Counted from the first letter of the stretch, positions 27,650-39,612 are shown. The stretch: 64,000 bases of DNA from Isoetes taiwanensis (GCA_021234155.1 JAJEKV010000035.1:4418224-4482223), one strand, 5' to 3'. The notes: a model not told the origin generated them from the letters alone. A program made the numbers and translations.

Positions 27650-28590
27650 CTCACAACAAAAGCCCTCTTTTTATTTTAGGTGTTGAACATGCAAGCCTCG
27701 TGGATAGCATTTTAGGGCACGAAACAGGGCTTGCAAATCTGCAACAATAGGGATTAACAGGGATTTGCAAAGCCGTCTCTTTTGTAGTCTTGTTCGGACC
27801 CACTTTCCTTGCCATGGCCTAGCCGATTGGGTCGCCTTAGCTGTTCAGAAGAAAAATTTTGGGCTATTAATTTGAAGCAATTTATGGTGTATAGCGCAGT
27901 TGAAGCCTGATCCCTTTGGCCCAGGTTTAGGGTTGCACATTTCTTGGCACATTTCTGAATCCAATCTTTGTATGGTACTCTAAATTGGAGTCATCTGTTG
28001 AAGGAATATATTCCCTGCTATTGCTTCTGTTTGAAGAATTCTACTTATGTTAGGAGCCTGGAAAAGTTGATTCACAGAAAATTAGGGATTTGCCATAACA
28101 TTTTGACATGCGTCTATCCAGTTGATACTGGACAAGGGCAGCTTTTATAGACTGTTAGATTGAAGTGATGGCATCGGATAGTGGTGACTCTCTCGTGGAG
28201 TACCGTGGTTCCGCTTTGGGCTTTTTGTTGTTGGAGGCAAATCTTTATTATGTCAACTCCGTAACCCCCGGACTTCTTTTATCCGATCGCCTGCTTTCCT
28301 TATATGCGCATAAAATCAATGGAAACCCGTCGAAAAGGGGACCGATGAGAAGATCCGAAAAAGTCACCGTAATCATGGCTCGTCATTGGGACCGATGGTA
28401 GAAAGGACGTGTTGCATTAGATCTTGTTAGGGAAACATTACGCATGTAAATAAGGGCCATGCGTCATCTCAAGTATGGTCGGGTTATTCAAGTATGGCCG
28501 CATTCTATTTTGCGTGGGAATATTGCTTTCGAGAATACCTTCCCACTTGCACATACTGTGCCAATTAATCTGGCTATGCAAAAGAGGGAG
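27650..28590. other. Interval before the kinase pseudogene
   Basis: A 78-codon plus frame (28165-28401) has no recognised domain. Otherwise non-coding. Confidence 0.3.
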
Positions 28591-28606
28591 CCAGCAGATC
28601 AAGTGA

Positions 28607-29200
28607 GTGTTTTGGTGATGGTAAGTTGCGGGTGAGAAGATACAGGCTTGCAGAAGTTAGACAGATGACTGCAGATTTTAGCGAGAGGAATGTGATCGGC
28701 CAAGGAGGTTTCGCACCGCCTATGTGGGATATCTTAAAAAGGCAAAGGCCATGGTCGTGAAACGTGAAAGAAAAGATGTTAGAATTTCTTCTAAGGTTTT
28801 CCTTGAAGAGGTTGGAATTTTGGAGAGAATTCATCACAAACATATTGTTGATTTCAAAGGCTTCTGTGACGAAAAAGGCAAGTTCTAGTCTTAGATTTAT
28901 ATACTAGCAAACAAAACTTGATCTTTTCTTGACTCTAGAAAATATGATGTTGTTGTAGTTTTAAATTGTATAAAACCTATGTTTCTTACTCAGTTCATGT
29001 GTGCAAACAGGGGAACATATGATGCTGTTTGAGTTTATGTCAAAGGAAATCTTAGACAGGTGCTTCATGAGGCAAAGGACATGGTACTAACATGGCAGAT
29101 GAGCGTGAAAATAGCATACCATGTGGGCTGTGGTTTGGATTATCTTCACCATGGTGCAGATCCTTCAATTATTCACCTGGATGTGTGCTTCTCTGGCTGC
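28607..29200 (+). pseudogene. Receptor-like kinase pseudogene with a GC-AG intron
   Basis: Reads RYRLAEVRQMTADFSERN, VIGQGGF (glycine loop), MVVKRERKDVRISSKVFLEE (VIII/K region), then ILERIHHKHIVDFKGFCDEK. A one-base loss after GQGGF (near 28713) shifts the frame. An intron 28878-29010 begins AG|GCAAGT and ends CAG, and removing it rejoins DEKGEHMML in frame. The second exon gives LHEAKDMVLTWQMSVKIAYH, GLDYLHHGADPSIIHLD and then diverges, so the catalytic loop is cut at HxD and its arginine is leucine. A second one-base loss lies near 29047. Extracellular and C-terminal kinase parts are absent. The family is plant membrane receptor kinases of the RLK/Pelle type. This copy is dead. Confidence 0.8.
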
Positions 29201-29209
29201 ATATCAAGG

Positions 29210-30100
29210 GGTGTTTATGGGTAGTTTGAAACATGAGCTGTTGGATGCAAAGCAGCAGGATTCTCTAAGGAGATTCAGGTGTGTCATCTAGTTAGCCGAA
29301 TTTGGCACCTGTGTTTGGAGCATTTTGTTGCCTTGCAGCTACAGATTTCAGAACTCAAAGTTTAGTACTATATGGCACCTCTTCTCTTAGTCTCATCTCT
29401 TCTTGTTAAGTGGGCTACCTTGGTCCATCTACAAGTAGTAGCTGAATCAGATTTGGATGGTACATTTTAATTGCTATATTACTTTTCAAATAGCTGATAA
29501 TAGCTATCCCCTAGTTATTCATTGAGTTGTAACATATCAAATCTGTTCTAATTCATTCTCTTCTGTGCTGCATTGCAAAGATTTTGTCTATAATTGAGAA
29601 GCTTTTGATTCTGTAGTGTTAGGGTGTAATTGTTGTCATTACACCCTGACAACAATTAGCATGAAATCAATTAGCATGAAATCGTGAAGTCTATGGAAAA
29701 GGTGATCCTTAACAGTGCTAAGCTTCTACAACGACCTGCACCTTTTACCATAGAGCCAGTGTGCCACCACAACACACACAGTTGTTTATTGTTGCGTGGA
29801 AATGCTGTTCTGCATCATTATTATTTACCTTGGTTTCTTCAAAGTCCTACTACAGCAAAGATTTCTATGAGATATGTTTTTTCACATTCTATTGCTTGTT
29901 GAGCAAGAATTTATATATATGGTGTTTCAACTTGTTATAGTGCTAGATATTGGACGTTTCTTCATTTCTCGATGTTAGGTGGAAGATTTTCCCATTTTCT
30001 TTCTGCTTTAGTTCGAAGGGCCCAAAATTTTTTTTAATATAACAATCAACACACAACTATCATTAACATTATTAATATAAACCATTGCATTGAACACATT
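29210..30100. other. Non-coding interval with an interleaved inverted repeat
   Basis: No gene. At 29621-29657 two inverted repeats interleave (see findings), followed by two direct copies of AATTAGCATGAAATC. Confidence 0.4.
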
Positions 30101-30105
30101 TACAT

Positions 30106-30414
30106 TAAAATCCCCCTTGAACCCCCTTTTGTTTGGGTGTATATTCACACGAGGGGTTACGTAGGGCAGCGAGAGCCCCAAAAATATATTTACAATACAT
30201 GTACAAAATTAACACCATTAAGTACATTCTCTCAAACCTTATAGTATTTTGCAAATCTTAATATACAGTATACAAAAACTTGTACATGCATACCCCACAA
30301 ACGAGGATCGCTATGTACGGTTCAGATCTTAGAATAAAGGGCAAATATGCCCATCCGACAGCTCTCGGTGCCCGGAGTAACCCCCCGTGTGAATATGCAC
30401 CCAAACAAAAGGAT
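30106..30414. mobile_element. MITE with long terminal inverted repeats, copy 1
   Basis: The left end 30122-30160 (CCCCCTTTTGTTTGGGTGTA...) pairs with the right end 30377-30412 (GTGTGAATATGCACCCAAAC...). The interior (about 215 bases) aligns with 62350-62550. No coding capacity. The right end abuts the DIRS-like fragment. Confidence 0.85.
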
Positions 30415-30419
30415 AAATG

Positions 30420-31290
30420 GAAAAAAAAAATCTAATCTTTTAGAGGGTAGGCAAATAACCGTGGCAGAGGAATCAAGGAGAAACCCAAGCAAAATGGTGT
30501 GATGTGACAAACAAAGCCGACCTTTGGGCCAAGCAATGAGAGAACTGGCAGATTTCAAATAAGAAATGATGCGATGTTGAAGGGGAATAGGGTCATGCTG
30601 AGTTTTAAAAAGACTCTCATGCATATAAGAGGTGCAACGAGTACGGAAGCTTGCCAACACCGAACCAATGGGTGCATCAATTTAGTAAAGACAAAAGGAG
30701 CAGAGGCGAGGCGGCGAGGCCAAAGGCAAGCTAGTAAAGACAAAAACTTGACCTTCAAACTGAAAACCCAGAAAAGCGTGGTGAGAAGGCCATATGGGGA
30801 CATGATGGTAGCACTATTTCAAATCCAAAGTAAAAAAAGAAAACCTCGTGGTTGAAGAACAACCAAAAATGAAAAGTAAGGATAGATAAAAAAGAGTTGA
30901 GATGGCGTAAATCCAAAATTAAGTGGAACTTATGATCTCCTTTGGGCACAGCTCCTAAAGGAGAGCAAAAAGAAAGACAGGAAGGAACTTGCATGATAGC
31001 ACCATAACATAAGAGATTATGATAGCCGAGCAAGCAAATGGGATTTTTGAAGATAGAGAAGAAAGATTAGGGTGAAAAAATGGCTGAGATGAAGAGCCCA
31101 AGAGAGGGTATAACCATGCTAGATCCACGACAAGGTGAGGAAATTTGCAAAGATAGAGTGCCAAAAAGGTAAATCAGCAGAAAGACGCTCTAGGACAGAC
31201 AAGGTTGCATAATGGCAATCGCGAGCAACGGGATCAAAAGAAAGATGGGGTAAAGGAGAGGTGAAAACTTGACAATCTGCAAGAAAATAT
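30420..31290 (-). pseudogene. DIRS-like reverse transcriptase remnant
   Basis: Minus-strand pieces in order: SADLPFWHSIFANFL near 31180, CSPLGAVPKGDHKFHLILDLRHLNSFLS (two parts, near 30960 and 30920), RRLASAPFVFTKLMHPLVRCW near 30700, and LGFLLDSSATVICLPSKRLD near 30470. This is the order of fingers-palm motifs in DIRS/Ngaro-type reverse transcriptases (VPK...RLILDLR, LPFGLxSAPxxFTK, WLGF). The catalytic YxDD is not preserved (frame decays around it). The RNase H part expected downstream is replaced by the MITE. Gag-like Ser/Pro-rich frames up to 31680 may belong to the same element. Confidence 0.65.
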
Positions 31291-31682
31291 AAATCATAAA
31301 AACAACATTCTTTATTGATAACCATAATAAAACACAACAAATAGAATGGGTAACTCATGAAGACCTATAAGGATCAAGAGGACCAAGAAGGTGGAAGCAA
31401 AGCATAATGGGACATCTGCGGGGAGAAAGCCATCAAAGGAGTAGGGTTGAGAGGTACCGCGTGAGGACATGGTGGAGAAAAAGGTGGAACATCAATATGG
31501 AAGAATTGACGACGAAAGCCCAGCAGTATGGCAGAAACAACCACAAATACTACAACATAGGGATGATAGGTTAGAGGGAGAAGAAGCAGAAGACAAAAAA
31601 GCAAAAAGCGAAGGGTAAGGGAAACTGCGTGAATGGGACAAACGTTTCTCTTTGGCAAACTTTTTGGCTTGTTGAAGATGCA

Positions 31683-32027
31683 CCCCCTGTTATTATGCTA
31701 CTTATTCTAAACTGGGTGCACCCTGAACTACCACAGTCGTTGGATCTGTCGATCCTACGGCCCATATTGTATGTTGGAGCCTCTGGGTGCCTCTCGTTTC
31801 GCTTATGCTCAGTTATGATGGAGTTTCCTATGATTTTGAAATGTCAAATACGAGTTTGCCTAAGGTTTTGATGCGATATCGAGACTCTATACGGCTTTGT
31901 ATACGGATTTAGAAGATGTAATACGGGGTCTTGAACCTCTACCAAAAAAACTCCATATCCTGATAAGTCTACATTAACCAACATTTCTCTATGAGCTCAT
32001 GTAACTATTTTCTATCTTGAGTCTATG

Positions 32028-32059
<32 letters not shown>

Positions 32060-32352
32060 CAACCCATTCAATTATCTTAGGAATATATGGCCTATGGTTC
32101 TAAGATTTGTCATTTTAACATCCATATGAAATCCCCCTGGAACCCCCTGTTATTATGCTACTTATTCTTCAAATACGAGTTTGCCTAAGGTTTTGATGCG
32201 ATATCGAGACTCTATACGGCTTTGTATACGGATTTAGAAGATGTAATACGGGGTCTTGAACCTCTACCAAAAAAACTCAATATCCTGATAAGTCTACATT
32301 AACCAACATTTCTCTATGAGCTCATGTAACTATTTTCTATCTTGAGTCTATG

Positions 32353-32384
<32 letters not shown>

Positions 32385-32723
32385 CCATTCAATTATCTTA
32401 GGAATATATGGCCTATGGTTCTATTGATGCGATATCGAGACTCTATACGGCTTTGTATACGGATTTAGAAGATGTAATACGGGGTCTTGAACCTCTACCA
32501 AAAAAACTCCATATCCTGATAAGTCTACATTAACCAACATTTCTCTATGAGCTCATGTAACTATTTTCTATCTTGAGTCTATGTTTTTTTTTTTATTTTT
32601 TTTTTTTTTTTATAACAACCCATTCAATTATCTTAGGAATATATGGCCTATGGTTCTAAGATTTGTCATTTTAACATCCATATGAAATCCCCCTGGAACC
32701 CCCTGTTATTATGCTACTTATTC
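31683..32723 (+). repeat. Repeat E2, copy 2, with three partial tandem units
   Basis: Begins and ends with the motif CCCCCTGTTATTATGCTAC (31683, 32143, 32699). Three tandem segments follow: about 31847-32170, 32170-32422 and 32423-32723, each with TTTTGATGCGATATCGAG or its end, TACGGCTTTGTATACGG, AACCTCTACCAAAAAAACTC and a long T run (variable length) before AACAACCCATTC. The middle unit lacks its last 50-odd bases and the third lacks its first 20-odd. Confidence 0.85.
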
Positions 32724-33850
32724 ATACTGCGGAACTCGCTAAATTGCAATGTGATGTCATACCCATGTTGGTCAGCAATAAGCATAAATTTCATTTCCTG
32801 CCCGCCAGTCTCTTGGTTTTTTCCACCATGTATAGCACATCTTCTGGAATTGCCAACCCCAATATAGCTAGATATGGATCCATCAAAATCGAGTGTCCAT
32901 TGCAGAAGCAAACTCATAATAGTGCCGAGTGGAGCTCGTTAAAAGGAAGGGATAGGTCTGACGGCTTGCTCGCGAATATCCTGCAAAAGGTGCTTTAGTT
33001 GCATCCGAACCGACAATTGCTTTGTCATCGATTTCTGGAGTTCCGAAACAGTGGCCCGTTGCTGTCATGCAATAATTGAATATAACTAGGATTAGTGGGA
33101 GTGGAAGGAACTGGCATTGCAAAAACAGGGGATGCATGAGGCAGAGAAGAAAAAAGAGGAGCCATCTGAGTAGAATTAAACGAAGAAGAGGTGGCACTTG
33201 CGACACAAGAGGAAAAAGAAGCAGTAAATGAAGGGGAAGGAACAGAAAGAAAACACTGTAGATGCATGAGAGGGAGACGGAATGGTAGAGAAAGAGGTGT
33301 GCGCCCTGGAGTCCAGCTCAGGAGAGAGCGAGGCTTCTCGTTGGCGACAAGTGCCGGCCGCACGAGCTAGTCATTGGGGAGAAAGTGAACTCGATGTAGT
33401 GGAGGTAGAGGTGCCATATGGAGCAGGTAAAAGTTCAATGACTTGAAAAAAATGAAATACACTAGAGAATATCAAAAGTGAATATAATGAGCCATTAGTG
33501 CCAAGAAAAACATAAAAAGGAGAGAGCATAAAAATGGGAAAAATTATGCATGCCCAAAAGACTAGAAGGTTAGAAATTTGCTAAAAATTGCGAAAAATGG
33601 AGCCAATCCAACAGAGTAGCATGGAAGTAAAAAACTAGAATACTGAAACACAGCAAGACCTAGCATAAAATAATGTATTAAGAATGCCAAGTCCTAAACA
33701 ACGTCCAAGTCATACTTATGTGATGGCAAGCCCTAGCAATGTTAAGGGGGGCCACAAAGAAGTTGCATAAAAATAAAGCGAGAGAGGTTCCAAATTGACT
33801 TTAAAGTGAAATAACAAGACATATGTAATAGAACAATAATGTAAGGTACA
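32724..33850 (-). pseudogene. Decayed Ser/Pro-rich frames, possibly retroelement gag
   Basis: On the minus strand a 112-codon open frame (33363-33025) is rich in Ser/Pro, with a neighbour reading SRASRQTYPFLLTSS. It resembles retroelement gag-type low complexity, but no diagnostic motif is visible. Assignment is weak. Confidence 0.25.
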
Positions 33851-33856
33851 TGTAGA

Positions 33857-36800
33857 AGGAAGGAAGGAAGGAAGTTTATTTTAACGTCCACGGAGGCCAG
33901 AGGCCTATGAGACGGTACATGCAGAGAACAGGCAAAAAAGCCAAAAACCCCAACACCAAAAACAAACAATGTAACTGTACAGTAGAACCCTACTACCGGG
34001 ATAAAAAAACCCCCACTTGGGAGGAAAAACCCTAACAGTAGGTTCTCTCATACCATGCCCCTGAAGAGCAAGTCTGACGGCCGAAATCTGCAGGATGTAA
34101 GCTCCCAGCCGTGCTACCATAGGTGATGCGAGTAACTGATGTAGCGGTGTGTCAGAGCATCTAAGATCAGTGTGCACTGCTCGGACATGGGCATATGCTT
34201 TGGGCACCGCCGAGGGCATGGTGCTCATCCTCTATCACGCATCTCACAACACCGACATATCCTCTCCTCCCCTCGGGATCCCGTGCCCGCCATTCACCCC
34301 CAAATGACTGCTTCAATTCTGAGGTAATGGGAACCCGTCCTTATGGCAGCAATAGCTCTCCGTTTCTTCACAGAGATGTGTGCTTTTAAGTACCGATGGG
34401 GTCCATGCTCAAGGCCGGGATTAATCTGAGCGTGATAGTGCTCTGTCTTGGGCTTTGCAAGAGTAGAGGCATCCCACGTGGTGGCAAAGATAGCCCGCAT
34501 CCAATTGCCCATTCTCGCACATCGAATGCCGCGATGCCACCATCCGCTTGGTAATCCATAGACCACCTCCTAAACCATCCCTTACGATGCTCGTGCCATA
34601 CCCTCTTCACCCATTTGGGGCCCTGCGTTAACAACACGGCTGTGTGGGGCAAGCGATGCTCATCCATCCCATCCACCTTATGGAAGCAAGTAAGATGCCT
34701 GCGCATAGCGTATCTTCAGAAAGGCGAACCCCGTCTTATACAACAAAATCGATGATACGGTGCGGTGTCCTTCACTCCCAAGCTATATGTCAAGAAAGCT
34801 TTTCTCGCACCCTTTCCAACCTATCCCACGTTTTTGCTAATTGTTTGGGCCCCAAACCTCCACCCCATATAGCAGCACCGCTCGACCAAAGCCCTAAATG
34901 CAGTGTGCTCTCCTCGCCAAATCCACGAGATCTATCCCAAGAAACACGCTGCTTTTGCCTTCGCATATAAAGCCTTCCACCAGACCGGCTCTCCTCTCCA
35001 CACACTCATCCCACAAAGATGTTAGTAGTGAAATCAATTCCCGGATACTTGAAGCTCCGCACCATCTCCACTTCACATCCCCCGTAATATAACTCCCGGG
35101 ATAGGGTGTTGCGAGGATAGGATCGCGAGAAGCTTAGTTTTGTGCAAGTTCATTTGTCATTCCCGTTGCCCCACGTAACCCATCGAGGGCATCCAAATGC
35201 CGCCGTGCATACTTGCTGGCCGTGTGGGCTAGCAAAGCTACATCATCCGCATATAGCAAGCGGCTCCACGAGGTCGCCTCGGATAATTGCACCCCGGCTC
35301 CCCATGGTGCTTTGATCCACGCCTCCAAGCTATCAATGTACAACCCAAAAGTGTTGGAGACAACGGGCAGCCCCGCTTAACTCCCATAGTGCTAGCTACC
35401 CGCCGATCTTCATAAGGCGGTGGCAAAGATGAATCCCATCATAAAGCTGGTGCACCCCATTCTCGCAACTCCCGTGGGACTCGCAAGTCTTGCAACCTCG
35501 CCCAAAGATGTCTCTCGGGGGCGGTATCATATCACGGGTCTTAAAATCTACAAAGCAACAATACAAGTCCCGTCGCAAGATTCCGGCTTGCCTCCATCAA
35601 CACTCTCAAAGTGAAGATATGGTCGGTCGTGGAGTGAGGCCGGGCGAAGGCTGCCCGGCCAATTGCAGCACCCGCCTCCTCGGCCCACTTAGTGAGTTTC
35701 TTCTCCACCACCCACCTGCCAGGGAGCTTTGCAAACGGCGAGCTTACCATAATCATCCGGTAATTCACGGCCATCCTTATTACCCGACTTTATGCACGGG
35801 AACAACCTTACTAACCATCCACTCACGGGAGCCCCGCGCTCGAGCACGGTTGATGATCACCGTCGGGGCCCTACCACCGGATGGGCCACCCCATTTCAAC
35901 GGCTTCGACTGCAGCCCTCAGTAAAATCCTTTGCCTTGCCATTCGCCCGGATGCCCGAGATCTTTGGACATCCTCCCGCGTGGAGCTGCAAAGACCTCTC
36001 CTACCTGATCCGGGACCACGGCATTAGCTCCGGGGGTCATATAACTCCCATGGCGGTGCATCCATTGCTCCACACTTACATTACCAGCCACCACCACGGC
36101 GCCGGTATAACACCTTACGCCAAAAGCTTTTGGCTCTGCCATGAGCATATCAAACAGGCGCTCCTGGGTTTCTGCCATGTATCTCCCCTTCTTGGCTTTT
36201 AGGAAGAGCTTATAGTCTTGCGGGGGCACTGTGGGGCGAATCGTGGATCTATGACCAAAGCGCAACTGCCTCTTTAGAGCCTTGCAATCGACATCAAACC
36301 ACGGGTTCTCGGGGAAAATCGCGCGGTGTCCCTCCTTGGAGGGCCCTTCACCGCAGAAAGGAAGCCCCCAAAGAAATAAGCAAGCGCCCCCACACCAGCC
36401 ATGCACACTGCCTTGCGAAGGTGTAAAAGCTATCAAACCCCCACAGAACTCCCCGCACCAACACGCATTCATACCGTCCCTCGCTCGATAGCGTGGGATG
36501 TATGGTAACCCTCCACGCCCCCTTTGCGGTGTCTCCACTATTGAGTGCTCCCAATTCAGCGTGACATAAAGCGGGTAGTGATCTGACAAAGCCTCCTCAT
36601 CCCATGTGCTTGTGCCAATGGAGAAGTGTGTAACCATGTCAAGTGCCGCTACCGGAGCGAAGGTAATCCAACACACTAGCTCCCCATCCCGCCTATCACT
36701 CCCGCAAGTAACACCCCCGAGTATGGCCATCGGCGCATACCATTACAAATTACCATGTCAAAACCGGCAGAGCCGGACCACCGCACGCCAAATGGTCTAG

Positions 36801-38700
36801 CCACCATATCCCGGGAGTGCCGTATGCTGAATAGCGGCCGCCTCAAGCCAAAGCGGATCGACATTAGCGTCACCTTGAAGGTCACCGACCGCAAGCTACT
36901 TGCCGACGAGCATTGAAATCTCCTAGCAAAAACACCGGCCCCTCGCTGCCTATAGCGGTCTATGTCATCATACGCCTTCCCTATACGGCATCACGGACAT
37001 CCGTATTCCGCATCATGTACCGGTAGAACTTAGAGCCTACATGGGGAATGTAGCGACTAGCAAGAAACAATGGGACATGACCAGGCTCTAATACCATTAC
37101 CCACATGTAGCGGTTAAATGCATCGGACTTAAGTGTGATCTTGCATGCTAAAGCGTCCCTAAAGTAGCAAGCCACTCCACCGTATCCGCGCGTGCGCCAT
37201 GGCGCATTAGCAAGTGAGAAATGCCGATATCCTCGAATGTCCGGCAATCGATGCCCTTCATACTCCCATGTCTCCCCGCAAAGAAGACGATGTCCATGTC
37301 CGTCGCGATCCCATTCAAGCCCGCGCCCTTACGCCACGGAAGCCCCCTACAATTCCGTGAAACAATGCGAAGACACTTTCCCTATCGCCGACCGCGGGTA
37401 CGTGGACCCATCTGAGTGCCTGAGGACGTTGTTGTGGTTGGAATAACTCGGACAACCTGCTGATGGATGTGCTGCAGTTGTGGAAGGCCTCAATCCGCCC
37501 TCTCCCCGGCTCATGCGGCCTCGATGTTCTGGACCGCTCGCCCCTGCGACCGCAATGTTGCGTGGAATGCTGCCTCATTGCCTCACTTAATCGTCTGGCG
37601 AGGAGGCACATATACCTTCATCTTGCCATTAACCAAACCAGCAGCCCCTCGGCTTGTCGAATCTCTCTTATCTTGACCAACTCTTGGCTTCTTTCCCGTT
37701 GTTGCGGTGGCGTGAGATCCGATCGATCCGTATATGGGCGTACCTTTCAAGCGGCCCGGTGCGGTGCAACAACAAAGATTTTGCCTCCCAATCCAAGACT
37801 GCAAACTTAACTAGCCGAGGTCTCATGCTCGGTCCTTCGACCCTGATTGGACTCTTGATAACCAAATACTGTAATTAGAGCTTTGCAAGTACCAGGGTGG
37901 TAAGCTTACACGGCAAATCCTCGCCTTGCTCCTCCGGCAATCCCCGCACAATAAGGTTGGCGGCGTGCTCACGGATGTCTTGCTCCTCACGAAGTACCCG
38001 CCTGATTCCCTGAGCCACCTCGGCCTCTGGTATAGGGGGTGCTGGTGCAGATGACTGTGGTGCACTCCGGACTCGTTGCACCTCCATTCAGAGGTCCTGC
38101 ATCTCTTGCTGTAAGTGGGCCATATGGTTCTCTATATGTAAGCATCTTCGACATCTCACCTTTTGTCGCCTTTGCTTCATCAAGGAATTGGAGCCTGCCC
38201 CGCACCGCTTCCACATCCTTTTCCTTAGCATCTATCCGACCAGCCATGCTTGTGACTTGTACAATCTGCTGCAGCAACCCCTTCATGTCAGCCCGTGCTT
38301 GCGCCATGTCTTCCATCCACTGCTGGTGGACCTTATCCAAGCGGTGCCCCATCTCCGTGACTAGCTGCGTTGTTGCTTGTATCTCCCCTCTTATCTGGTC
38401 ATTAGCCTTTTGGGCTCCCCTGCAATCATAATCCCCGAGCCGAACTTCCACAAGGGAAATTCGCTCCTTCTGTTGGAGAAGCTGCTTCTTGAGCGCAGCC
38501 CCTGGCAGATGGTCCCGTGATGCCTCCAAGCTTGCCAGCTTAGCCTGGAGGGAACCCGCCTGTTCCTGTACAACCCTGATTACCTCATCCTGTGATACCT
38601 GCTCTGATGGGGACGAGGTATCCAAATTGCGGGCTCTTTTCTTCAGCGCATGCATGCTGTCAGGGGTCGCCATAGAGGGCCGGGACTGTCAGGTGGATTC
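33857..38700 (-). mobile_element. Nearly full-length LINE retrotransposon, two ORFs, decayed
   Basis: Minus orientation, 5' end near 38700 and 3' end at a (TTCC)n tail (33857-33873). ORF1 region about 38673-37400. ORF2 region: endonuclease with CGETWEYEGHRLPDIRGY near 37270, LLGDFNAR near 36920, FDMVICNGM near 36750, SDHYPLYVTL near 36560; reverse transcriptase with YRMIMVSSPFAK near 35760, CFVDFK near 35560, LLYADDVALLA near 35255; C-terminal KKRRAIAAIRTGSHYLRIE near 34360 and the HIR/HQLLASPMVARLGAYI end near 34100. Frameshifts occur between pieces (for example between the 37250-36981 frame and LLGDFNAR), but the 270-codon frame 36730-35918 is open. It is the best-preserved member of the family also seen at 10.5 and 16.2 kb. 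Confidence 0.88.
37820..38673 (-). pseudogene. LINE ORF1, coiled-coil nucleic-acid-binding protein
   Basis: A 228-codon frame starting MATPDSMHALKKRARNLD has a Ser-rich N terminus, then long heptad-like stretches (QAKLASLEASRDHL, KGLLQQIVQVTSMAGR, KDVEAVRGRLQFLDEAK) typical of the ORF1 trimerising coiled coil. After a frame change, DIREHAANLIVRGLPEEQGE and PRLVKFAVLDWEAK read as the RNA-recognition-like and C-terminal parts of LINE ORF1. Frames are broken near 38080 and 37870, so the protein is not made whole. Confidence 0.7.
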
Positions 38701-38944
38701 TGGCGACTAAAACAGAGGAAACACCATACAAATCATACACCGACGGAAAGCTCGTTCGATAAGCTTTCTAACGAGCCCAAGAACACCTGAATCTGACACT
38801 GGAATCCCGAGTGATGAGTTATGTAGAGTGAAGATAATACTAAAGAACGTGGAAGAAACATAACGCCATAAGCGATATGTCAAAGACCATCACTCCCAAA
38901 GATGGAAACCAAAGGTGTATAGTGGGGAACCAAAAAAACGCCAA

Positions 38945-39362
38945 TCAATTTTTTTTGAAGGACTCGAGCCTTTATTATCCAGAGAAAGTTACAAAGTACA
39001 ATGGGGACTAAAAACTCAGTAGAGAGAATGTCCACCAGAGCAAATCCACCCCACTCAAATACAACATCTAAACAGTACGAGGAGGAAGTAAAATCTCATG
39101 AGTAAGTATGTGAATCTGAAGATAGTGCTCCCAAATATGGCTCTTCACCTCATTAGCAATTAATGAGCACCTGAATGCTTTGACAATTCGTTGTTGAGCA
39201 TCAAGAAGGACCTGTGCATCTGAACAAGCAAGACCTTTGAAAATGAGAAGATTTCTTCTTTTCCAAATGGATCAGATGATCCATGCAGAAGCCAAATGAA
39301 ATGCCCTTTTTGCCAAATTTTCCCATCCACTTGGATAAACTGCTAATAACACCTGCTGGCTA
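38945..39362 (-). mobile_element. 3' fragment of a second, L1-type LINE
   Basis: On the minus strand the text WIIWSIWKRRNLLIFKG, with QRIVKAFRCSLIANEVK after it, is the end of the plant L1-type zinc-binding region (WxIWxxRNxxxF). It stops before a short A run (T run on the plus strand, 38949-38957). This is a different lineage from the (TTCC)n-tailed LINE next to it. Confidence 0.6.
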
Positions 39363-39519
39363 TTCAAATTGAAATGTCAATCAATGATGCAACAATGTTC
39401 AATAACAAATGTAAATGCCAAAGAAAGATAAATGCAATGATCGCAAAATGCATCAGAGATAATTCATATGGAATAAGACAAAAAACCAATATTATGTTGT
39501 ATAGCAACATGCATATAGA

Positions 39520-39610
39520 GGAACGGAAATGGGGGCTCCCTTTCCACAACAACGACAGGGGCCCTGCAACCAGCGCCGCTGTTGCGAAAAGGGAGCCCCC
39601 ATTTCCGTTC
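39520..39610. repeat. Fold-back hairpin beside TIR element (copy 2)
   Basis: Arms GGAACGGAAATGGGGGCTCC (from 39520) and GGAGCCCCCATTTCCGTTC (to 39610) are near-perfect over 24 bases. The loop itself holds further inverted words (CAACAAC, AGCGCCGCT). It lies two bases from the TIR element. Confidence 0.85.
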
Positions 39611-39612
39611 TG

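Noticed and set aside
27476-31707. Calling the 4.2 kb between inverted end motifs a complete transposon
   Set aside because: The left motif continues directly into repeat E1 and the right one into E2, so each is explained as an end of its own repeat; kept only as a low-interest finding.
31683-32723. Possible CRISPR-like or satellite array
   Set aside because: Units are long, partial and carry poly-T runs; they are copies of a dispersed repeat.
37192-37878. Plus-strand frames over the LINE ORF1/ORF2 border
   Set aside because: Antisense readings of the LINE; no domain and no independent support.
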